DNA of 64,000 nt, taken from contig VYZB01000340.1 of NCBI GenBank assembly GCA_013397455.1, forward strand, positions 137,523-201,522, read 5' to 3'. Both the position numbers and the translations under genes were made by a program. Every line of letters begins with the position of its first letter. Position 1 is the first letter of the stretch. This DNA is from Crotophaga sulcirostris (taxonomy: Eukaryota; Chordata; Aves; Cuculiformes; Crotophagidae). Below are positions 29,386-42,766 of the stretch, one piece after another. The notes below the pieces were generated by a model. That model was not told the DNA's origin and ran no database searches. It saw only the letters and a list, made by a program, of their open reading frames with translations.

Positions 29386-32300
29386 ACCCTATAACTGAGC
29401 TCTGTGTGTGAGAGGGCCCTTCTTACCCTTAGCCATTGGATATGGCTTCTTGCAGACTCTGTGTTACCATTTAAAAATGAAAAAGCCATTTTCACGATGA
29501 TCTTTGCACTGATCTGAATGTATTTTTCAATATAGGCGCTTTCTATTCTTGGAGGGTTTTAAACACTCTGACTGGGACAGAACTGGTTATTTTTGTTCTG
29601 AGAGAGAAAATTATTTCTGTTGCAGTCTGAGACTCTCCCTGTGAAGCAGGATCCCAGTGGAGGACCCCAAGTGTCCTGGCCAGGTGGCACAAAGACAAGC
29701 CAGTCCATGACATGGCACTGATAGCAGCCAGCTGTTCTCCACAGGGGAGCAGGAGAGCATCTGCTCTCATCCTGGAACAGCCAAGAGATGTGGAAAGGGG
29801 AGAATGAGCCAGGGTCCCAGCTGGGGAGTCATAAGCACAGAGCTGAAAGCAAATGGTCCTCATCAGGCTGCAATTAGCACAAGTGTGACGGGAGAGGCTG
29901 CTTCCCCTGCAGGTTGCTGAAGGCTTGGCCAAAGACAGAGGTGAGGGAGTGATGGTGCAAAGACAGAGGGTGATAGCAGAGGGAGAGAGCTGAAAGGGAG
30001 AAGATGGACAGTGGGGCTTATGTGCTCTGACTGAAATAAAACAAAATATCAACACCTTATGTCAGTAAACGCATTTCAGCCGTCCCCAGTGCAAAGCTTT
30101 AGTCCAGTGACTTTGCCAATAATCTAATGCTCCTTACCTCAAGCCACACAGAGCAAAACTGGGGGTGAATAGCAATGTCTTACTGACAAAAAAATCAAAA
30201 TCTTACTGGTGTTGTGCTACCAAATGCAGCCCCATTTCCACAGGCATTGCTACCATTTTTCACAGTGAGCCACAAAGACCTACATGCACTTTAAATGGTG
30301 GTCATGGGCCAGGCTTCAAATCTGTGCAGCGTAAGGCAGGGCTGTTGATTAGAAACTCGGCTCAAGGCAGAACTGAAACACTTCATGTAAAGGGGCAGCC
30401 TGGTTTCAAATGAAAAGATAATTCATATTCATGTGCAAGAAAATGCATTCCTTAGTGCAGAGGCCACGCTTGCTTCGGTGGGTTGCCAGACGTGTTTGGA
30501 AGGTGAGGGGAGATTACTGTGGATCACAGCTTTCATGCCATGCCCTCCCCAAAGGGGTGAGTTTCAGTAATGCTGTATTTATGCACACTGACTAGAAACA
30601 CAAGACTCGCACTAGAAAATGGCTCTGCTAGCTGAAGGATTTGGAAGTGTCACCACTTCAAATTATATGTAAAATTATTGAAGCGTATATTAGAAACATT
30701 GCCTGTTATCTGCCTTCCTTGTCTGGAAAAGGAAAGATTTCATGTCTTTTTTTCCCCATGCTCTGTGCAGCAATACAGAATTGAAAGCTGATTTTGCCAG
30801 CTGATATCCTTGCTGATCACCCCTTTTCAATCCCTAAAATCCTTTAAAACATATTACTGCAATTTAGTGACCAATGTATAATCTCAGACTTACCATCTCA
30901 AAGAATAGTAAAAAAGCACAAAAAGAAGACTGTTGACATTAAAGTTGAGAGATGTAACCTAACTCCTTGATATGTCATATCCATTTACATATAAAGTATT
31001 AGAAATGCCTAGATAATATTTTCAAAATAAAAACCTCTCTCACATAAGACAACAGTAAACCAATGTGTGTATACTTTGTTTACAGCACTTTTAAGCTTCT
31101 AAGAAGGTTAAAGATTAAATTATACTTTAATAATTCATTTAGTTTAAATTATTTTAAAATATAATAAATATAATTAGTTAAGTGATAAGCTAAGCTCTTT
31201 ACAGTATTCATCTCCTTCCAAAAGCCTTTGTAAAGGTTCAATGAGCACTGACGTCTTTGGCTAGCTTGACAAGATGTAAGTCATTTTTATTTCTCGAGTG
31301 ATCGTATCTCTGAGCAAACATACTTGCTTGGAGCTGCATATCCTTATCTCTGACTGAAGCCAGTGAAGTCTGGAGCTCCTTGTAACTTAACAGCATTGAA
31401 TGATACGTCCCACAGAAAGTCTTCATTTTTTGTACGAAAAGCTATGAGGACACACTGCAAATTTCCACAATCTGTAGTGTATCTCTTCACCCCTGCCATG
31501 TTCATATAGTTTGGCTGAAGCAGCTCAAGAAGGAGGGAAAAAAACAAAAGCCAGGAACATTGTGGTCTGGCGGCTGACGGGTGTTCTCAACAAGTCTGTG
31601 CAAGCGTCAAGTGATTCAAAAATGGTTCAGCAAATGTTGGCTCTGCTGAAATCAGATCAAGGGCAGTTCCAAGTGCCACAAGGAAGCACAGGAAGCCAGA
31701 GACAGCACTGGACTTGCAGGGGCCCCAGCAGGGGCACACATAGACTCTTCCCTCCTAAGGGCCACGCATTCCCGGAGAGATGTCCCCGTTCTGCAAAAGG
31801 TCTGCAACAGTTGGACTTTGCTCTTCCAGCCTCAGAGGGGTTTACCTCAGGAAAAGAGACAGTGCTAATTCACGTGCCACCCCATCTCCTCCCCACTATG
31901 CATCAGGGCTGACCACACAAGGTGCTGAATGTCCACAGTGCACAGAGACATCAGGAGATTCAAGAAGAGACTCAAATTTTGCATGATTGGGTGTGTCAAT
32001 GATCATTTGCAACACCCTCTTCCCCTTTTGGGAAAGTGCTTTAGTTCAGTCTGGGCAGGATGTTCACTGCTACAAAATTGGATCAAATTTGCTCTGTATT
32101 TGGAGTCATAAGGGAGAACCATACACACAGTGTGCAAACCACCAGATTAGAAAACTTAGTAACTACAGGCTTTGGGAAATAATTTTTCATGATACTCCAG
32201 AATGCTAATGATGAAAACTACCTTTTCATTCATTACCTCGTACCAGTCTAAACCAAAGCATTAAGGATCTCAGCTAACCCTTTTTCATACTGCATGACTT

Positions 32301-33044
32301 TAGTGTATTAATTCTTATTTTCTCACTCTCATAAGACGTTGGACACAAATCCTGAACAGGTCACTGGAATAATTAAACATTTTCTTGTGATTTGAAAAGA
32401 AAAAATACAGTTTAATCATTAAATTATTGCAAAAGTGGTTTTGTTGAGGAGGGGAAGGATTTTAGGGGAGTTTGCAAATGTGATAATGGAGGTAATTTTC
32501 TAAGGAGAAATTTAAAGTCATTTTGTAATTACTATCTGCAGTTATTCTTTGACTTTTAATAACAGAAATGAGATCTATTAGGCCACATTACAGGTATCTC
32601 TCTAAGTTCAGCTAGTACTAAAATAATAGAGACTTTCTATTCAAAGCCAAAGAACAATAAACTGAGGTTATTTTTCTCTCCAGTGAAGGCTGACTTACAG
32701 TGAGGATAAATAATTACTTCAGACATTCAAGCAAATAGAGTATCACATCTCTTTGTATGTTAGTTGAATTTAATATTGCTATAATTTCTTTATTTTATGC
32801 CTAAAGGTGTTCTAGGTAATTTACAGACCAATCTAATACATGAACCAGATGCATAAAATCTGTATAGAAAAAATAAACAAAGGGATCACGGTAAAAATGG
32901 AAATGAAATATGTGTTCAAGAATATAAAATCAGCTTGCTTTCTTTTTTTTTTCCTTGGTTCTTCTTGTTCCACAAAATCTGATTGGTCTTTATATGCTCC
33001 TTCCTCGCTACACTATTTTTATTTCTAGGCCATAACCTGCTCTG
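29386..33044. other. Gene-free sequence between CR1 copies
   Basis: No gene recognised. The longest frame (29,543-30,055, minus strand, 170 codons) has Ser/Leu/Cys-rich composition and no domain. Around 31.24-31.55 kb two overlapping minus-strand frames look mildly protein-like (see findings). The 30.9-31.2 kb part is very AT-rich. Confidence 0.65.
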
Positions 33045-33120
33045 GTCTCACAGCTGACCCTGCTCGGAGCAGGAGGTTGGGCTAGAGACCTCCTGAGGTT
33101 GTTTCCAACCTGAATTTCCC
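33045..33120 (+). mobile_element. Short CR1 3' end (plus strand)
   Basis: ACCCTGCTCGGAGCAGGAGG followed by TTGGGCTAGAGACCTCCTGAG and TTCCAACCTGAATT is the last roughly 75 bases of a CR1 subfamily, in plus orientation. The left boundary is approximate. Its tail meets the tail of the next, oppositely oriented copy. Confidence 0.8.
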
Positions 33121-33465
33121 TATGATCATAGAATCATAGAAACATAGAATCATAGAGTTGTATAATAGTTTGGGTTGTAAAGGGCACTAGATAGGTTGCT
33201 CAGAGCCCCATCCAGCCTGACCTTGAATGTTTCCAGGGATGGGGCTTCTACCACCTCTCTGGGCAACCTGTTCCAGTGTTTCACTACCCTCATTGCAAAA
33301 AATTTCTTCTCTTTATCTAGTCTAAATCCACCCTCTTTGAGTTGAAAACCATTACCCCTTGTTCTATCACAACAGGCCCTACTGAAAGATTTGTTCCTTA
33401 TAAGCCCCATTTAAGTTCTGAAAGGCTGCAATAAGGTCTCCCTGGAGCCTTGTCTTCTCAAGATC
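33121..33465 (-). mobile_element. CR1 LINE 3' fragment (minus strand)
   Basis: Starts with the reversed octamer tail (TCATAGAATCATAGAAACAT), followed by the reverse complement of a CR1 3' UTR: CCCATCCAGCCTGACCTTGA, CTCTGGGCAACCTGTTCCAG and TCTTCTCTTTATCTAGTC. It ends near 33,465 in GGTCTCCCTGGAGCCTTGTC, the reverse of the end of ORF2. It is 5'-truncated and non-coding. Confidence 0.92.
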
Positions 33466-33989
33466 CTATGATCTGTGCTGACTCCACTTACCTCTCCTTC
33501 CCAAGTTGAACTGTGTTTATGGGCTACATATACACTGTCAAATCCCTCAGGTCCTGAGACTGATCCTGGTGCCCAAGGTGGAAAGGGGCACTGGGTAGTG
33601 AAAGGCAGACCATCCATACCCATCTACAACCAATCTATATCCACTCTGCACCCCTCTGTTCCACACTCATGTGCTACTACTGAGACATAATTACAATTCG
33701 TGCCAGCTGGAGAACGGTCATTTAGTCCAAAATATCTGAAAAGTGAAGATTGTACTTGGTACACCAGGGTGAACTGCTCGTGCTGGAGACCGCATGTCAC
33801 CTGCCTAAGGGTGTAATGTGCAGGAGACAGAGAGCAGAAGAAGTCTGACCTGGGGCAGTCCTGTCTATGCAACCCTCTGGAGGGATTCCAGAGAAATCTC
33901 TCCAAGCCGCATCCAGGGGGACATGCCAGTTCCAGAGAAGGGTGGCTGGAGGCTCTGAAAGCAGAGCCAGTGTCGGGATGAGGGGATGA
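33466..33989. other. Spacer between two minus-strand CR1 copies
   Basis: About 525 bases not resembling CR1, of moderate GC, for example GGTCATTTAGTCCAAAATAT and CCTCTGGAGGGATTCCAGAG. No gene seen. It may be unique sequence or a piece of an unrecognised repeat into which CR1 inserted. Confidence 0.6.
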
Positions 33990-34695
33990 ATCATAGAATC
34001 ATAAAATGGTTTGGATTTCAATGGACACCTTAAAGATCACCTAGTTCCAACTCCCCTGACATGGGCAGGGACACTTCCCACCAGACCAGGTTCCTCAAGG
34101 CCCCATCCAACCTGACCTTGAACCCTTCCAGGGAGGGGGCATTCACAACTTCTCCAAGCAACCTATTCCAGTGTCTCGCCACGCTCATCGTGAAGAATTT
34201 CTTCCCAATATCTAATCTAAATCTTCCCCCTTCCAATTTAAAGCCATTCCCCCTCACCCTATCACTGCAGGCCCTTGCAAAAAGCTCCTCCCCAGCTTTC
34301 TTTTAGGCTCCCTGCAGGTACTGGAAGGCCACTATAATGTATCCCCAGAGCCTTCTCTTCTCCAGGTTGAACAAGCCCAACTCTCTCAGTCTGTCCTCAT
34401 AGCAGAGGTGCTCCAGCCCTCTGATTACCTCTGTGGCCCTCCTCTGGACTCATTTCAACAGTTCCATATCCTACTTATGTTTGGGATTCCAGAACTGGAC
34501 ACAGCACTCCAGGTGGGGTCTCATGATAGTGGAGTAGAGGGGGAGAATCACCTTCCTTGACTTGCTGGCCATACTTATTTTGATGCAGCCCACGACACAG
34601 TTGGCCTTCTGGGCTGCAAGTGCATATTGCTGGCTCATGTCGAACTTCCCATCAACCAGCACACCCAAGTCCTTCCCTCCTTGGCCCTCTCGTAC
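33990..34695 (-). mobile_element. CR1 LINE, 5'-truncated, with RT C-terminal remnant
   Basis: The left edge has the reversed tail TCATAGAATCATAAAATGG, then the CR1 3' UTR in reverse complement. On the minus strand 34,471-34,668 reads [20 protein letters not shown] and [20 protein letters not shown], the conserved end of CR1 ORF2, and the sequence further left (GGCTCTGGGGATACATTAT) holds the rest of the ORF with stops. The right boundary near 34,695 is approximate. It is a longer and different subfamily copy than that at 28.8 kb. Confidence 0.94.
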
Positions 34696-36023
34696 CTGGC
34701 AGGTACCGTCCCTTGGTTCAGCTCACCCCCATGCAACTCAGACTCTAGTAGAAACCCAGAAAGCCTCAGGCTTCTACTTTAGAAAACCATTAAGATTTTC
34801 CTTTTTTATTTTTCTCTATAAAAGATATCTTAGCGAGTCTTAAACATATGGATTGTTTTATAGAGAGGATGCCATAAATAAGGCTTCTGTACCAGTGGTA
34901 CTTGCAAAGGATGAAAATAAAAAGAAATTAGTAGAATATTTGCTGACAGGTAAATTCCTGGTTGGAATAAATTACTAAAATCTCCAACACTTCCAGCTCT
35001 TTTCTGCTCATTGAATATTCTTTCTTGGAGAAGGAAACGGGAGTGACATGGGAATCCTTGTAGTCCAGCAGACATAAGTCAACATATTGTAGTTTACATT
35101 AAGGTTGAACATCTTGCTAGTACCTGAGTTAATGCCTGCAGGGCAGGGGCGGAGCTGTTTGTGGAAGAAATCTGGACCACTGATTCCCTGAAAAGTCCTA
35201 CAGGATGAATAACTGTGTGATACTGTCAAGAGCAGTTGCTGCAGCACCGTCATGATAAGATCTGACTGAATCTGTAGTTTTGTTTAATGTAGCTGTTGCA
35301 ACATAAACCTAACGAGGCTTGAATACTGGGGCTTATGTTTATTTGTTTTGTATAGCTTTGGAATTGATATAATTACACAGAACAGCTAAGCCACTTTACC
35401 CTCATTATCCGTGATGTTACTTAATCTTCACAGTCAATCAGATTAGAAGAAATCTGTTATCACTTTCAAGATAATTTCCTGTAAATCAAGAATTTGTAGT
35501 CAGGTCATCCTGAGAGTATTGGCAAAGCTCTTGTTATGCAGGGTCAGGTGATGTTGGGGCGCATTTAGAAGGACTCTGAAATGCAAAGGGCAAGGCATTC
35601 ATGAGTTTCATTGGACATGGCCTGATTTCACAATGTAAACAACTGCCAGAGAAATCAATTACAACACAGATGTTCCCAAGCTTAGTAGGAGAAGAGAAGC
35701 TTATTTATCTCCCTAAATCAAAGCTGAAAATTATCAAATAGACTCAGTAAAACTCAGAATTAGCATACCTGTAAAACAGTTAAGTGTTACAGTGAATATC
35801 TAGAGGAGGTGAAACAGTCAATGAATTAAATTTATACTGAGGACTCAGAGTTGCATCTACGGACTCAGACCTATTCTCTCAATCTCAAGACCAAAACAGA
35901 CGTGATTTGACCACATCTACACTATTTAACTCTTTTGTTAGCCAAAGAAGCTAACTGGGAATAGCCATCTACACGTGCTGACTCCACAGTTAGGCAAAGG
36001 AAACAGCCTATATATCCCCCATC

Positions 36024-36051
36024 TACATACATACATACATATATACACACA
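36024..36051. repeat. (CATA)n microsatellite
   Basis: About 28 bases of ACATACATACATACAT passing into ATATACACAC. Short and likely variable in length. Confidence 0.85.
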
Positions 36052-39000
36052 TGAGACTAAAGGCTCCCTTTTAAGCTTGGAAGATATTTGCCTTTTATGT
36101 CTGAACTGAGCAAAAGCTCTTTAGAAAATGACAGGACAAACTACCACACCTTCAGAGATACAGTGACTGATGACTATTAAATGTAAGGGGTTTTCCTTGG
36201 CAGGGCAACTGTCTTGATAATCAGTTCATTTTCCCATCTAAACTCCAAAAGGACTTCTTGCACCAGAGAACTGAATGAGAAATGAAAATACCTGGAAGGA
36301 GGAAGCAAGCAAGCTGCAGTAATACATATAAGCACATCTATCAGTTCTCCTAGATTTACTAATTTCTCGTGGCTATACCAGTAAAAAGCAATCATCCTTT
36401 GGAGCCCTTAGACAGCCTATAATCCAGCAGTCTCCATTAACTATCACATGCCCATCAAGAACAGTTCCACATGCTAAGGGGTACAGTAAAGCCTTTAAGA
36501 TCTTGAAAAACATAGAAAAGCACCAGGCATCTAAGCAGTGAGCAGCACTGTCTCTTTCTGTGGAAAGGTAACAGGCAGACCTTCACTGCCCAATAATTTT
36601 GCTAAAGATACCATGTAAGATCTCTTCCAGAGCTAAATTAATACCTTGGATGTACATATAAGGTGTTGTTATTGGTCAGTTCTTCAGAGATTACAGATAG
36701 GAAAGAGGCTGAAATTTGCAACAACTGATAAGGAAGACTGAGCAATTGCCAGCTATACCTTCAGACCAGTTTTTCATGGAAAACAAGAAATCCTTATGAA
36801 TGCAGCAATTGTAATGTCATCCAATTTATCATTAAAACCTTAGTCAGAAGATGGCAGGCTTCATATGTTACACGTGTCCATACCTCACAAGTTCTGGAAC
36901 TGTACTGTATCGGTGATATATGCAGTGTTTTGGTGTTTGACTGAGAGATGCATTTCTTTAAACATTAGGAGTTTTTTCCATGCTGGATAGAGTGGGACAC
37001 ATTTATCCAGTGACATCTAAAAGGGGTTCTATGATGAACAGTGATTTTCTTATGTGTGTTGCCGTCTTCCTCACAACCAGTCAGATTCTGAGAAGGTGCC
37101 CTGCTCAAAACACTGCTGGGGCTCCATAGATACTGAAAATGTAGAGCATGTATGCTGTCAGCTCAGAGATCATGGTCTTTTATGAGTTTCTCCTATCAGA
37201 ATAAGGAAGTAGATTTATGCTCAGCTGTGATGGGAAATGCTGCAGTGCTGAGACTCCCATGACCATTGTCTCAAGCAAAATATGTCAAAATTTTGCCTTA
37301 AAATAAACATTTTGGGCTTAGTGAATCACAATTTTCTATTGAAAAGCAAAAATGAATGAAATAAGTAGGGAATAAGATTTCTAGCAGTCAGTATCTGAGT
37401 GAGGGAACATGCACATAAGCTGCTAGGACATGTTCAAAGGTCTGAAGACTGGACTGAAGGCAGTTCAGTTCCTATGCAACATTAGGATTTGCAGGTATTA
37501 ATATTATACTCTAGTTTTTATTTCTAAAGTTGAGTCACTTGAGCTAACATTTTTAGATATATTGTGATTTGAACTCACATGTCCAGAGAACACCTTGAAC
37601 ATCAGCACTGAGGGAGAGATTTTTTTCAACATTACCTGCTTAGATGCTTCCACTTTGCATTGATTAGAAATTCACTGGATATCCCCCACTTCCTAGGTGC
37701 ATGGACTCTAGGTTACAGAATTACTATCTTCTGCCTGCTACCATCAGTAAATTTCTAATTAAGCAAGCAAGATAAAACCATTTTCAGCAGCAGAATCTGA
37801 GAGACAATTAACTACGGCACCCGCATTACAGCTAATGTGTTGAGAAGCAAGAAATCTGATTTCAAATCTTTATTCTACATCTGGGAGGGGGAAGTGGCCT
37901 CATGCACTTGCCACGTGAATAGCCCTACTATCAGGATATAAATTGTATATAACAGACAGCAGGCAGTCCTCTGTCAGAAGTCCAGCAACCTTTCATATCC
38001 TTCCCAATCTAGCACGTGCACTCTGAGAGAGCCCACGTGTGAGACTAAACAGAGGAAACTATGGGATGTAAGTACACGCTAAGTCTCTCAATTTCTTGAG
38101 ATCAGGAGACGTGTCACGGTCTTTGTGCATAGACATGCAATGCCTTGGCACTGTAACAGCAGAACTTTGCACTGATTGTTTTAGGTATTTACAAATCAAG
38201 GACACAGCAAAGAGAGTATTGAGGAACCCAGTGACACACTGATGCTGGTCTTTAAAACAACAGGCATCTGTATGTCTTTAGATTCTGTATGGGTTTTACC
38301 TTTAGATTAGGTGGAAGGGCTTTTGCATGACCAAAGATAGCTATATATGAGACCAGGCTAACACTACTTCCTCAGAGGAAAACTGTGTGGATAAATATGC
38401 TGATGAGGGAGAGTGACTGCAGTAAAGCTGCCTATAAATGCATAAAGTACTTAAGAAGCACCCTGACCCATTCCTGTGTTGGGTGAAGTGACTGTGTACG
38501 AGCTTGTTTAGTTTGTAACAGGTTTTGCAACCACTGAGGGACGCAGTTTTACAACTGCAAGCTATGACTTTGGCTATGAGGGAAGACTGTGGGAACTTAT
38601 ATATGACATAAGCAACAGTAAAAACCTCTTATGGAGTGCAAAGTTTATTTTAAGACACGTAACGTACATTCATTCACAAAGCATTTCAGTTCAAAACTCA
38701 AAGGATCCCTTTGTGGATCGAGCATAGTTGTGCTGAGAGTTAAATTATTTATTTCCTCTGCAGTGTTGTAGCTGTATTTTACTGTGAAAACTCTGCCTCT
38801 TCCCTATCTTTTTATACTTTATTAAATGAATTTGATCTCTCAGACAACATGCTAAATAGGTCAGTATTCTTAAGTCAAAATATTCAATCTCAACATTTTA
38901 ACATACACTTAAAAATGCTGGGTAGCAAACCTGGGTTTGATTTTTTTTTATTTTTACATGTGTTAGATATGTCAGAGGCATATGAAAACATTAATATACG

Positions 39001-41991
39001 CTCAGACACACTGTGAGGACAAAAGGGCATAAGAGGGCAAGGGAGCATGCCATGGCTTGTATTTTCCCCTCTACCATTGCCTAGTGTAATGTATGTTGCA
39101 TTTGTCTTCTGTTTCATCCCTTGTTCTACTTGTGTTATTCATTATTTTTCTTCTGCTCTTTGTTCTAATAAGGCTCCCCAATATTGACATGAGTCACTGT
39201 GATGCAAATTACACAGTCCTATTGAGATCTATGATGGTTCTTCAACCTGGAAAGTGGTACACATGGGGTTTCCAAAGTAATTCTACTGAAAAATAAACGC
39301 CACAAAGGACAATTGTGAACAAGCTGGATTAATTTTAGGAGGAAGATATTTTCTGGCTAAAGTCCTAGATTTAATGAAGCAAACAAGCCAGAATTATGGG
39401 GTTGGAAAGGATGCTAAGTAATCTGCAGTGATGGGAAAGGTTAAAAGAGGATATAGAAGTGACGCAGGTCTGCCCCTACTGAAATCTTTATTGTAGAGTG
39501 CTCAAGTCCTGAGTCTTCAAATGCTGCTTGAAGATGTGTAGGCATGCATCTATCTTCTACTTCTTGAATCTGAGGATGAATCATGACTTTCTCTGATTTA
39601 ATGTTGAAAGGCCTGAAATTTCACCACTGGAGACAGCTGGCTTGAAACTTCATTTCCACTTTGTAGCTGCTTTACATTGCCGGGATGCAGCAAACAGGAC
39701 ACCCAGTGGCACCGCTCAGTATGTCACAGCGAGAGCAAACCACCCTTTGATCCGGGCTGCTTCTGCTTTTCAGACAATATATGAGCCCAGCACCGAGAGC
39801 GACTATGGGGGAGAGACCATAGCCCTGGGACACAGCGGCGCTGAGGGCCTCCAAAACGGGAGCATCCCATTTCTATTAGGGTTTCAGCTCCTCCTTCTTT
39901 CGCTCTTCTCCTTGCCTTTCACCTTCCACTGTCGCTGCTTCATTTCTGCCCTTTGACTGCTATAAATCAAACCAGTGTCACTGACACAGGGAATGGGATG
40001 GGAGCAGATGGCAACGACCTAAGTTTTGCACACATTGTACTTTTTGCCTGAAGTCATGTTGTAGTGGCTCTCATTTACTGGCTTTCCAATCTCCAACAGC
40101 AAGAAAATGTGCCCTGGACACGTCTCACAAACGGAAGTGAGAAGTGATTTTTCTTACCCCACATAAAATTCAACTGCTTTGCATTTAGTGATAACTGTAA
40201 ATGTCAGATGACTCAGAGGTATTTTGCAAAACTCCCCTTCCGTGTGAAAACTCATGCTGTGACCTAAGGCTTAGCATGTGCAGGGTTTGTTTGTCTTACC
40301 TTTGCTTAATGCATCACTGCCAGAACGAGATCAACTCCAGTTGACAGCTGAGAGATAGGTGTTGTTGTGCCCCTTGTTTCTTCCATTTCATTGTCGCCAA
40401 GCCTGTGCTGGGTCAGGGACAAATCTTCTTCACTTGGGGCTCTCGTAATACACCACATTTCACTCCACTTTCCAGAAAGAAGAAATGGAATGGTTTTCCC
40501 TTCTTTAAGATTTCTTACAGTGTATCCATAAATATAAGAGCTAATTCCAAGACATACATATATATAAATATTTCAATTCACATAAAGATAGTTTAAACCT
40601 AAATGTATTTAAGTTCTTAAATACGTGATCTAAATATATTTAAAATAGCACATAGCTGGGTAGTTGCTATATTAATGTAATATATCAAGGGCGAGACAAA
40701 TTTGAAAAAATTTGTTGCTTACGTTTTCTGACCTTGGGAAGACTCTTGTGCCACTTTAAATGTCGTTTTCACCATGCAAGATTCACAGGGAGAAGTATCT
40801 CACATATCAAGAAAATCAGCTGTAAAGAGCAGTTGTGATTTTTCATGACAAATTTCTTGCGGCATGTGCTTTGTTGAAAATCAAAACTCACATTTTCCAT
40901 TGTTAGTGAGAGGGGCAAGAAACTGGTTGAAAATGAAAAATGTTCTATCAAAAATGTCCAGGTTTGTCTTTCAGGCATGCCTTCAAAACCTAGGTAATTT
41001 TAAATGGAAGGAAAATATCTCAATTTTTTTTATGTTTAATAAACTTTTTGCCAACAAAAACAGTCAATATTTTTCAATTCTGTATGTCAACTCTAAACAC
41101 AAAACTACTGTCCAGTGACAAAACTATATAACATTTGCTCTTGCTAGTGGCTTTTGCGTGTGTCAAGGAGTGAATAAATAGCTCTGATAAAGAAACAGAG
41201 TTGCTTAATAAGACCAGTGTTACTGATACTCATGTATATTCATTATCATTTCAAATGAATGCAAACAAATCACATCTGCGATTTTTTTGTAAGTTCTTAA
41301 AGCTCAGAGATACAAGGTACAAGAAATTGGAGCAAACACAAATTAAAATGCATGGAGGAACGTGAATATATGTAGTTAAATTATACAGCATCATAGAACT
41401 CCAAGGAAAAAGTTCAAGGAAAAAATTAGGACAAATTTGTCAATATGGTGATGGGAATGAAACTTTGATCTCATTACTAAATTCATTACATCTGTTGGCT
41501 TATGGCTAAGACTCACTGTCAGAATAAATTAGCATTCTCTATAAGCTCAGCCTTCCTTGAAGCATTGAAATATGTAACAAAATTAACTGTGCTCCCACAC
41601 ATCTGTGTATGAGCTACTTTAACAGGGAAGGGCTCCCTGATAATTAACTGTGCTTATACTATCATTGCTATCTCAGTTTTCGAGGACACTAATTTTTAGG
41701 TAAGCTGTTATGTGAACCAGATCTATTTGTATATCTGTAGAAAAAAAAATCCTTTCTCAAAATATATGCCCATTCTACATATATACAAGAATTTCACCCT
41801 ATCTCAAAGAACATTTTAGTTTCAGTCCTGATTCAGGCAAGCATCCCATCGGGGATCCTCTCTGGGAACAGGCAGAAGCTTGCCACAATTTAGTGATTGT
41901 CAAGATCAAGTGAATTTAATGATTCTAAAGATCAAGTCAGTCACCACGAAAGCATGCTGATATTGTAAACCCATAGAATTCATGGGCAAAT

Positions 41992-42071
41992 GAAAAAACA
42001 AACAAACAAACAAAAAACCCTCCCAAACCCATCTCCCCCCAAAAAACCCAACAAAAAACAACAAAACAAAC
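41992..42071. repeat. A/C-rich low-complexity tract (CAAA)n
   Basis: About 80 bases made almost wholly of A and C: AACAAACAAACAAACAAAAA, a C-rich middle, then AACAAAAAACAACAAAACAA. A simple repeat rather than a gene part. Confidence 0.88.
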
Positions 42072-42766
42072 GGCTTTTGTTTTCTATGTAAGGAAAAAAG
42101 TTGTCTATAATTTGGTTATTACTAACCACGGGGAGGTGCATCTTACATGATATCACATGAGTAAAAGTTGGATGCTCAGACTGCCCCAGGTGATTACCTA
42201 TGACTTACGTGTCTAATTTTCAGGTGTTTAAATTACAGTCAGTGGCTCTGTCCTGCGTGTTCAGAATTGCCAGTCCCAGATGAGAATTCTGCCCCTTTGG
42301 AAATCTGCCCTGTGTTTCTGAGGGGCAAAAATTTATAACACGCAATTCAGATTTATGCCATTCCACAACACTTTACACGTGCACCTCCACGAACAAATGT
42401 CTTCCTGGTGTTGTCAGTGCCCCAGGAATGTCAGGGTGCTGCTGGCAGCACCTGGAATCACAGCGGCTGCTCTCTGCCTGCCGTGCCCACAGTGGTGAGC
42501 ACACTATGGGCCTCAGCCCCCCTACGCCGTGTACATTGGAAGCCTGAGTCACCTCCTTTCCCAAAACTTACAACGGTAGAAATGCTTTTTGGTACAGCAC
42601 CTGGTACCTCCAAGTACTTAAACCTGCATCTTGTAAAGGTTGCTAAGGGAGAGGTGGAAGGTGGTGGCCCCCCAAGGGAAGATGCGCTGTGGTCTGCAGG
42701 ATCAAACCCTAAACCCAGTGCACTGTCCCCAGGAGGTGGCCCGGGAGAAGATGGTTATCATCTTCT

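Larger units (their letters stand above)
34696..42766. other. Gene-free AT-rich sequence upstream of FAM110C
   Basis: Eight kilobases without a recognised gene. Contains the CATA microsatellite (36.03 kb) and the A/C-rich tract (42.0 kb). GC content rises from about 42.4 kb towards the gene, including CCTGCCGTGCCCACAGTGG, which may belong to regulatory DNA or an unrecognised upstream exon. Confidence 0.65.

Noticed and set aside
29543..30055. 170-codon minus-strand frame
   Set aside because: Longest frame outside FAM110C and the gap artefacts, but with no domain, a low-complexity Ser/Leu/Cys composition and no splice or promoter context. Consistent with chance.
39642..39956. 104-codon plus-strand frame
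   Set aside because: No domain and no splice context; composition suggests chance in a slightly GC-richer patch.
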